A DNA stretch of 5,394 nucleotides, from positions 1 to 5,394 of the forward strand of contig CANGVU010000114.1 of the NCBI GenBank assembly GCA_947457325.1, in the 5' to 3' direction. How positions within the stretch are numbered: the stretch's first letter is position 1; each line of letters begins with the position of its first letter. This DNA is from Flavobacteriales bacterium. GTDB taxonomy: Bacteria; Bacteroidota; Bacteroidia; Flavobacteriales_D; Sanyastnellaceae. This document shows positions 1-5,394 of this stretch, in pieces. The notes under the pieces were generated by a model. The model had not been told where the DNA came from, ran no database searches, and was given only the letters and a program-made list of their open reading frames with translations. Position numbers and translations under genes: made by a program.

Positions 1-3000
1 CAAAAAGGTGATGCCTTTGAGATGCTGACCAAGCTATATTTCAAACTATCTCCGAAATACAGCTTTTATGATGAAGTATGGATGCTTACCGATGTCCCAA
101 ACAGTGTTCTTGATGAATTAGGTATACCGAGTCATGATTTAGGAATAGATCTAATTGCAAAGACGGGAAAGGAATATCACGCCATTCAATGTAAATATCA
201 CTCCGATAAAAATCAGTCTGTCACTTTCAAAGAAGTCTCCACATTTATCTCACTTCTGGAGAGCAACAAAAAATTCACCCAAGGTTATATCTGTTCAACC
301 GCCGATTTAACTTCGAGGAATTACAATAAGCTAAACACAAAACCCATCAACTTAATTCTTTCCGACTCTTGGCAAGAGTTAGGAAAAGATTTTTTTGAAA
401 ATGCGCGACAATTCCTTTCGAAAAAGAAAGTTTCGTTAGTGTCTTTTAAACCAAGAGACCATCAGAAAAAAGCTCTTTCAGATGCTGTTGAATATTTCCG
501 TCAAGAGTATAATACAAGAGGTAAGTTAATATTCCCTTGCGGTGCGGGAAAGAGCTTAACCGGATTCTGGATGATTCAAGAATTGAAATCAAAATCAACT
601 TTGATAGCAGTTCCAAGTTTGTCGTTGGTAAAACAAACACTAGATGTTTACCTCCGAGAAATTGTTGCGCAAAAAAGAAAAATAAAATGGTTGTGTATAT
701 GCTCAGATGAAGGGATTGGGCAAGGCGATGATGTCGTTTTTTATACTGAGAATTTAGGTGTTCCTTGCCAAACAGATCCCGATTACATAGAGCAATGGCT
801 CAAGACAAACAAGAAAGAGGAAATTATCGTATTTACCACTTACCAAAGTGGAAGGCTTATAGCGGACATCAGTAAGAAACTCGACTACTCTTTCGATTTA
901 GGCATTTTCGATGAGGCGCATAAAACAGTTGGCTCGGACAAAAAACTTTTCTCTTATCTTCTTTTCGAAGAGAATATTACCATAGCGAAAAGAATCTTTA
1001 TGACTGCCACCGAACGATTCTATCGTGGGACTAAAGACGATATTATCTCCATGGATAATTACGAAATCTACGGAGATACTTTCACGCAAATGAGCTTCAA
1101 AGAAGCCATTGATTTGGGTTTGCTAACAGACTATAAGGTGATTACCATTGATGTTAAAAAATCTGAGATTGCTGAGTTCATTAAAGAAAATAATCTTGTT
1201 CAATTGAATGAGAAATGGGGGAAGGAAACGGAAGCTCGTTCATTGGCTTCTATGCTCGCCTTGAGAAAGGCTATGAAGAAGTTTCCGATTAAAAATGCGG
1301 TTTCTTTTCACTCGTCTATTGACAAAGCCATTCGAAACAAAGAACTTCAGAATTACATTACAGACACATACCACTACGACCCCATTGAGTCTTATACGGT
1401 ATCTGGAAAACTACCGACTTCCAAACGAAATGTTATTGTGCAGGAGTTTGCAAGATCACCCAAATCGTTAATCACGAACGCTCGTTGTTTAACGGAAGGA
1501 GTCGATGTTCCGAACATTGATTGTATTGTATTCTCAGACCCAAGAAAAAGCAAAGTAGATATTGTACAGGCCTTGGGAAGAGCGCTTCGCAAGAAGGAAG
1601 GAAAAGATTGGGGCTATGTTGTATTGCCAGTTATCTATGATGAAGAAACGCAAGAAATTGACAACGAAAACTTCGAAGAGATTCTTTCCATTGTCAGAGG
1701 ATTAGCCTCGAACGACGAACGAATCGTTGAGTATTTCAAAGAAAAAAATGACCCGAAAGGCTCAAAGAAAAAATCTACCGGTCAATTCCATTTGGAAATG
1801 TTTTCTGAATATTTAGATGAAGCCGAATTATCGAATCAACTGGAAATTCGATTATGGGAGAAGTTATCGAATTTTATATGGTTACCTCTTGAAGATGCGA
1901 AAAACGAAATACAAAGAATGGGGATAAAAACTATCCATGAATGGCAAAGAGCATGTAAAAAAGGTATCATACCATTGGATATACCGAGGAGACCCGATAG
2001 TTATTACAAAGAAAAAGGCTGGATAAACTGGGGAGATTGGTTCGGAACTGGAAGAGGTAAAAAAGATTACTTTGATTTTAAGAGCGCGAAAGAATTGGCT
2101 CAAAAACTTGGTGTCAAGTCTAAAAATGAATGGTTTACTAACTATTCTTCTGGAAAAATAACTTCCGAATTACCTAAGTACCCTGACCAAATATATGAGA
2201 AAAATGGATGGACAAATTGGGGCGACTTTTTGGGAACAGGCCGAATAGCAGATCATTTAAAAGAGTATCTGCCTTTTGAAATTGCCAGATCATATGTGCA
2301 AAAACAGAAATTGCAAAACGCAAAAGAATGGAAGTCATTTTGTAATTCCGTTGATTTTCCTCCGAACATACCAAAAACGCCTCATAATACATACAAAAAC
2401 TCGGGTTGGAAAGGTATGCATGATTGGCTCGGAACCAATGAGAAATCAAGGTTTTATAAAGACCGTGGAATACTTTCTTTTGACGAAGCAAGAGATTTCG
2501 TAAGATCTCAAAAGCTATTAAATTGGACAGAATGGAGGCTATTCACAAAATCAGAAAATATACCTAATAATGTGCCAAAAAACCCAGAAAAAATATACAA
2601 GAACTCAGGTTGGATTAATTGGGGAGATTGGTTAGGCACAAGCAAAATATCTAATCACAAGAGATCCTTTCTAAGTTTTGAAGAAGCAAAAGTTGAAGTG
2701 AAAAAACTAAACTTTAAATCTAGCACTGGATGGAGAGAATTCGTTTCAAAAAACCCAGATCTCAAACTACCTGCACTCCCTTACAAAGTATACAAAAATA
2801 GCGGATGGAAGAGTTGGGGAGATTTTTTAGGCACCGGAAATGTTGCTCTTAAGGATAAAAAATTTCTAGAATTTGAAGAGATGCGAGCCTTTGTGCTAAA
2901 TCTAGGACTGAAAAATGAATTAGAGTGGCGCGCATGGAAACGAGTTAATGATTTACCCAATAATATTCCTGGCAATCCTGATAGAATATACAAAGACAAA

Positions 3001-3036
3001 GGATGGAAAGGTTGGGCGTATTTTTTTGGTCGTTGA
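1..3036 (+). CDS. Mrr-like nuclease / DEAH helicase with C-terminal integrase-type repeats (5' end outside window)
   Basis: Probable DNA-cleaving, ATP-driven translocase. The frame is open from base 1. QKGDAFE precedes the first ATG (base 22), and a KGDAFE-like motif is usual at the N terminus of Mrr/Type ISP nucleases, so the true start lies upstream. Counting from the Met at base 22: nuclease domain about 1-120, with G41-I-D43 and Q56-C-K58 forming the D...QxK active site. Helicase core about 143-540: R145-D-H-Q148, Walker A GAGKS 174-178, PS 198-199 region (Ia), DEAH 297-300, TAT 328-330 (III), FHSS 429-432 (IV), TEGVDVP 491-497 (V), QALGRALR 516-523 (VI). A linker with a basic KGSKKKS patch (579-585) follows, then six repeats (621-1004). 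All seen motifs are intact. The Type ISP resemblance is from family knowledge. No adenine-methyltransferase motif (N/DPPY, FxGxG) is present, so this is not a full ISP enzyme. A defence role is inference. Confidence 0.93.
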   Translation, partial: QKGDAFEMLTKLYFKLSPKYSFYDEVWMLTDVPNSVLDELGIPSHDLGIDLIAKTGKEYHAIQCKYHSDKNQSVTFKEVSTFISLLESNKKFTQGYICSTADLTSRNYNKLNTKPINLILSDSWQELGKDFFENARQFLSKKKVSLVSFKPRDHQKKALSDAVEYFRQEYNTRGKLIFPCGAGKSLTGFWMIQELKSKSTLIAVPSLSLVKQTLDVYLREIVAQKRKIKWLCICSDEGIGQGDDVVFYTENLGVPCQTDPDYIEQWLKTNKKEEIIVFTTYQSGRLIADISKKLDYSFDLGIFDEAHKTVGSDKKLFSYLLFEENITIAKRIFMTATERFYRGTKDDIISMDNYEIYGDTFTQMSFKEAIDLGLLTDYKVITIDVKKSEIAEFIKENNLVQLNEKWGKETEARSLASMLALRKAMKKFPIKNAVSFHSSIDKAIRNKELQNYITDTYHYDPIESYTVSGKLPTSKRNVIVQEFARSPKSLITNARCLTEGVDVPNIDCIVFSDPRKSKVDIVQALGRALRKKEGKDWGYVVLPVIYDEETQEIDNENFEEILSIVRGLASNDERIVEYFKEKNDPKGSKKKSTGQFHLEMFSEYLDEAELSNQLEIRLWEKLSNFIWLPLEDAKNEIQRMGIKTIHEWQRACKKGIIPLDIPRRPDSYYKEKGWINWGDWFGTGRGKKDYFDFKSAKELAQKLGVKSKNEWFTNYSSGKITSELPKYPDQIYEKNGWTNWGDFLGTGRIADHLKEYLPFEIARSYVQKQKLQNAKEWKSFCNSVDFPPNIPKTPHNTYKNSGWKGMHDWLGTNEKSRFYKDRGILSFDEARDFVRSQKLLNWTEWRLFTKSENIPNNVPKNPEKIYKNSGWINWGDWLGTSKISNHKRSFLSFEEAKVEVKKLNFKSSTGWREFVSKNPDLKLPALPYKVYKNSGWKSWGDFLGTGNVALKDKKFLEFEEMRAFVLNLGLKNELEWRAWKRVNDLPNNIPGNPDRIYKDKGWKGWAYFFGR
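1882..3033 (+). repeat. Six tandem protein repeats, phage-integrase repeat-unit type
   Basis: The C-terminal 384 residues of the nuclease-helicase are six units of 56-68 residues, starting at bases 1882, 2071, 2269, 2473, 2671 and 2866. Each begins with a helix of the type L-x-F-E-E-A, continues through a central E-W (G-W in unit 5), a proline-rich turn (IPxxP or LPxxP) and Y-K-x-x-G-W, and ends in W-G-D-W-L-G-T. The last unit is degenerate (WAYFFGR then stop), and unit 3 has G-M-H-D in place of W-G-D. DNA copies have drifted while protein is kept: the WINWGDW codons at 2020-2040 and 2611-2631 differ at two silent positions. This matches my memory of the phage-integrase repeat unit (Pfam PHINT_rpt), found in integrases and some helicases. 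A DNA-binding role is inference. Confidence 0.85.
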
Positions 3037-3061
3037 CCTCAAATCTTTAATCATACGGGGG

Positions 3062-3799
3062 ATGTCTAAAAACAGATATAAAAACAGAGAACGAGAACTC
3101 GAATTCTTTTTACATTTCATCAAGGCTGGAGAAATGCCTGGTATATCATGGCATCATTTAACTGATGATCCTCCTGATTTTATTTTAATAGATAAAAATG
3201 ATAATGTCATCGGTTTAGAAATAAGAGAATTACATGCAACTGAAAATCAAAAAGAAACTGAGGAGCATTTCAAAACTATCATCAAAAATGCTGAAATTGA
3301 ATTCGCTAAATTGAGTGATGAAAAAATCTGCGTTTCGTTTCAATTCAATCAACGGATTCTGTGCTCAAAATTAGAAACTCAAAAGTTAGGAATTGTTATA
3401 GCTGAATGGATATTTGGACATTTGGATAAATACCTTCAACTCACCAGTCACTCCCTTCCATTTATATATCCAATTGAAGAAATCCCAGCCATTAGTGAAA
3501 TAAAACTAATAAAGTGCGATAGCTGTTGTAAAGACGGATGGAAATATGACCGCGGACTAGTAATCGGATTAGAATGCCAACTAGATATTCTCTCAACTGC
3601 CATTGGCGAAAAGGCAAACCAAGTTTCTGAATGGAATTCAAAATTCCTTTATCATGAAAAATGGTTATTATTGGTTGAAACCGGTGAAACGAGTAGTGTT
3701 CTCAGCTCATTTCCATCAGAACAAATAGATTGGTCCAAGTACAATCATTTTGACAAAATCCATATTTTCGATGTCTTTTCTGGTTCTGTCTATACCTGA
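3062..3799 (+). CDS. Unknown 245-residue protein, possible PD-(D/E)XK-like fold
   Basis: I do not recognise the family. The frame is open further upstream, to an ATG at 2948, but that stretch overlaps the last repeat of the preceding gene in another frame. The ATG at 3062, 25 bases after the upstream stop, is therefore preferred. A G5 run abuts this ATG, too close for a normal ribosome-binding site. The protein is soluble, with no signal peptide or membrane segment. A charged N-terminal helix (RERELEFF, E12/E14) is followed by PDF 38-40, a strand, and GLEIREL 51-57. This E...PD...ExR order could be a PD-(D/E)XK nuclease core with Arg in place of Lys. Further on are CxxCC at 152-156, a helix at about 175-190 with K184, and a WLLLVE strand at 201-206. 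The spacing suggests co-transcription with the nuclease-helicase. Base composition is AT-rich, like that gene. It could instead be a nuclease-fold protein without catalysis. The gene is secure; the fold is a guess. Confidence 0.82.
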   Translation: MSKNRYKNRERELEFFLHFIKAGEMPGISWHHLTDDPPDFILIDKNDNVIGLEIRELHATENQKETEEHFKTIIKNAEIEFAKLSDEKICVSFQFNQRILCSKLETQKLGIVIAEWIFGHLDKYLQLTSHSLPFIYPIEEIPAISEIKLIKCDSCCKDGWKYDRGLVIGLECQLDILSTAIGEKANQVSEWNSKFLYHEKWLLLVETGETSSVLSSFPSEQIDWSKYNHFDKIHIFDVFSGSVYT

Positions 3800-3821
3800 A
3801 ACAGAAACTACGGGACTTCAA

Positions 3822-4988
3822 TTAATCCTTAATACATCTCAATGCAAATCCCCAAATCTTAAGGTGTTCATTTTTTCCAAGAATATCTGTTTCGAACAAT
3901 AAGTCTCTTCCTAATCCAAAATTGTTCGTTGTTGTTGAGGTCCATAAATAGGCCGAAATATTAATCTCATCAAAATAAGAGCCCATAAAATATTGTCCTG
4001 ATGGAATAATGGATAATCCAGATACATTCGTTGCGCTATTCGGCACCGGCCATAATTCTGCAGACATAAGATCATTTCCACAAAAACAATCAGACTGCCC
4101 TGTTGTTCCTGGCTCGAAAACTACCTGCATGTAATCCCATTCGCAACTACTCGGCACATGCCATCCGGTTGGGCAAACACCTCGTGTATCCACCGTTGTA
4201 TACCAGTTGTAAAGTTTACCATAAATGGCATCATTACTAGGGTTGTTGTCATAAATGGCATAAGCGCCTGATGTCGTATTGATCCAATCCGTATTGGTTA
4301 ATCCTGTTGATATTAGATCGCCATTGCTATATTTGTCCGTCGCTAAATTCTCCGCAAACCAGCATTGTCCGCCAATCTCCACCAAACTGTAATACCGATC
4401 ATAATACAACAAACTGTCCTGTCCTCCGCAGCCTGTAACCGAAATATATTCGCTCTGACAGGTTGTGTTTCCGGGCAATAACGCAGAACCATAATTACTC
4501 ATGCTCACCGGATTCGCCGCACTCACCCCCGGTACAATGCTCACCTGACCTCCAATAAACAAACTATCACCCGTTAAACTTACCCTAACACTCACATCCT
4601 CCGCATACAACGCATACGGCACACTCAACATCTGCTGCGTTCCCAAATCCGTTGTACCCATCATCACCTGCAAAAACTTGGCACCACTGCCCCAATTGAT
4701 ATTCGCAAAGTTGCCTTGTGAGACAACCCCATTGCCCACCACACACGACACCAATCCTTGGGCGTTGCTGGTTAAGGCATGGCTTTCTTGGTAAACAACT
4801 GTTCCTGTCGCTGAACCATCATGGATCATGAATGTCAAATTCACCGCACTACTCGCCATTACACTGCCATCCACATTGCGCATCACCGCTTGGTAGGGGA
4901 TGCCTAATGGAGACTGGGAATGGAGGGGTGATGTGATGAGGAAACTGGTGACCAGCATGACCAAACTTTGGAGGAAATATTTTTTCAT
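3822..4988 (-). CDS. Secreted FISUMP-domain protein
   Basis: Exported protein of 388 residues, role unknown. FISUMP proteins are expanded families of secreted or surface proteins in Fibrobacter and Bacteroidota. Residues 1-25 are a signal peptide: MKK, a hydrophobic core, and likely cleavage near HSQ-SPLG. There is no lipobox cysteine, so it is not a typical lipoprotein. Residues about 28-131 (PYQAVMRN ... VYQE ... GQGNF-like segment ... VPYALYAED) match an N-terminal module often found in Bacteroidota exported proteins. A variable linker (132-195) leads to the FISUMP domain at about 199-388, with IGGQCWFAENL 205-215, GKLYNWY 257-263, CPTGWHVPS 272-280 plus EW, LWTST 348-352, and the terminal ALRCIKD. 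Paired cysteines (209, 272, 282, 301, 303, 385) suit an exported disulfide-bonded fold. No T9SS C-terminal sorting domain follows, so the protein probably ends in the periplasm or uses another route. It converges on the upstream gene with 22 bases between stop codons. The start is set by the signal peptide. Confidence 0.95.
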   Translation of the reverse strand: MKKYFLQSLVMLVTSFLITSPLHSQSPLGIPYQAVMRNVDGSVMASSAVNLTFMIHDGSATGTVVYQESHALTSNAQGLVSCVVGNGVVSQGNFANINWGSGAKFLQVMMGTTDLGTQQMLSVPYALYAEDVSVRVSLTGDSLFIGGQVSIVPGVSAANPVSMSNYGSALLPGNTTCQSEYISVTGCGGQDSLLYYDRYYSLVEIGGQCWFAENLATDKYSNGDLISTGLTNTDWINTTSGAYAIYDNNPSNDAIYGKLYNWYTTVDTRGVCPTGWHVPSSCEWDYMQVVFEPGTTGQSDCFCGNDLMSAELWPVPNSATNVSGLSIIPSGQYFMGSYFDEINISAYLWTSTTTNNFGLGRDLLFETDILGKNEHLKIWGFALRCIKD

Positions 4989-5313
4989 GTTCTTGATTTA
5001 TAGTTAAAAATAGTAAAAACAGAAGGGAAATGAAATTGAGAATGGCTGATTTGAATTGACTTTATATTGGAAGATACGTAGGAACATAATCGTAATAGAA
5101 TTAACTTGATGTGTACATCTCAGCTCCATCTCGAACGCATTGAGACTCAGAAAATCCAAGTGATGGGAACAGTGAAGCTTAATAGAAAACTAGCTCAAAA
5201 GCAATACCCATTGAGACCACAATACTGTATATTCAATACAACAAATTCTTACAATTACCTTGGAACACAAAGATTTCTTTACGGAAATTTAGCACAATCG
5301 CTTCAACGCTATA
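4989..5313. other. Intergenic spacer between two tandem FISUMP genes
   Basis: This AT-rich spacer of 325 bases must hold the end of the upstream FISUMP transcript and probably the promoter of the complete FISUMP gene, both on the minus strand. The minus-strand leader just before the ATG at 4988 is strongly A/T-rich (ending AAATCAAGAAC), as is common in Bacteroidota, with no clear Shine-Dalgarno. I could not find a convincing match to the Bacteroidota -33 TTG / -7 TAnnTTTG promoter or a GC-rich hairpin with a T tract. A 9-base direct repeat CATTGAGAC occurs at 5138-5146 and 5209-5217. No gene is supported. Confidence 0.6.
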
Positions 5314-5394
5314 CTAGTCCTTTATGCATCTAACACTGTATCCATCTGTCTCTGGACGAGAGTCCCAATGAACTTTTGAATCACTTGAAATTAG
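5314..5394 (-). CDS. C-terminal end of a second FISUMP-domain protein (5' part outside window)
   Basis: Reading the minus strand from the right edge gives 26 codons and a TAG stop at 5314-5316. The peptide includes HWDSRPETDGYSVRCIKD and ends exactly as FISUMP domains usually do (G-x-S-V-R-C-[IV]-K-D). The last five residues, RCIKD, are identical to the end of the complete FISUMP gene at 3822-4988, in the same orientation. The rest of the gene, including any signal peptide, lies beyond the window. The fragment is too short for an unsupported open frame to be convincing on length alone; the call rests on the terminal motif. It is probably a tandem paralogue of its neighbour, separated by 325 bases. 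Confidence 0.8.
   Translation of the reverse strand, partial: LISSDSKVHWDSRPETDGYSVRCIKD

Noticed and set aside
2174..2491. Minus-strand open frame of 105 codons and other antisense frames within the first gene
   Set aside because: They are shadows of the nuclease-helicase reading frame, with no motifs of their own.
2948..3061. Upstream extension of the second gene to an ATG at 2948
   Set aside because: Those 38 codons are an out-of-frame reading of the last conserved repeat of the first gene; the ATG at 3062 gives a normal short gap.
3784..3806. Inverted repeat TTCTGT / ACAGAA with an 11-base loop between the convergent stops
   Set aside because: Six base pairs, AT-rich, no T tract on either side; too weak to call a bidirectional terminator, although one would be expected here.
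5119..5175. Faint 5S rRNA-like stretch (CTCCATCTCGAAC followed by GATGGGAAC)
   Set aside because: Only short fragments resemble 5S; the conserved AAGTTAAGC core and the closing terminal helix are not present.
5106..5333. Plus-strand open frame of 75 codons
   Set aside because: No recognisable motif; it lies in the AT-rich spacer and its end runs antisense into the well-supported second FISUMP tail. Probably chance.
5354..5365. GGAC-GAGA-GTCC mini-hairpin with a GNRA-type loop
   Set aside because: Four-base stem inside the coding end of the second FISUMP gene; easily due to chance.

Overview
The window most likely comes from an AT-rich member of the Bacteroidota. The best evidence is a secreted protein with a FISUMP (Fibrobacter succinogenes major paralogous) domain behind an N-terminal module common in that phylum, plus the end of a second FISUMP gene. 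Genes are tightly packed, Shine-Dalgarno signals are weak, and I see no RNA gene, CRISPR array or insertion sequence.

Left part (1-3799, + strand): a candidate two-gene DNA-targeting, probably anti-phage, unit. The first gene enters from the left edge. It encodes an Mrr-like PD-(D/E)XK nuclease domain, a complete DEAH superfamily 2 helicase/translocase core, and a C-terminal array of six divergent repeats of about 65 residues. The repeats look like the phage-integrase repeat unit (GWxxWGDWLGT type). The nuclease-helicase half resembles the N-terminal half of Type ISP restriction enzymes, but the methyltransferase and target-recognition part is absent and the repeat array stands in its place. 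A 245-residue protein starts 25 bases downstream. It has a faint PD-(D/E)XK-like pattern and no clear family.

Right part (3800-5394, - strand): convergent with the first pair is a complete gene for an exported FISUMP-domain protein of 388 residues. After a 325-base gap, the last 26 codons of a second FISUMP gene in the same orientation run off the right edge, recognisable by the shared ending RCIKD-stop. These are probably tandem surface or secreted paralogues with no functional link to the nuclease-helicase pair.

How they may work together (inference): the helicase-nuclease would translocate on and cut DNA, with the repeat array as a DNA- or partner-binding module in place of a target-recognition domain, and the downstream protein as an accessory nuclease or regulator. 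No modification enzyme is visible here, so self/non-self discrimination would need another basis or a gene outside the window.
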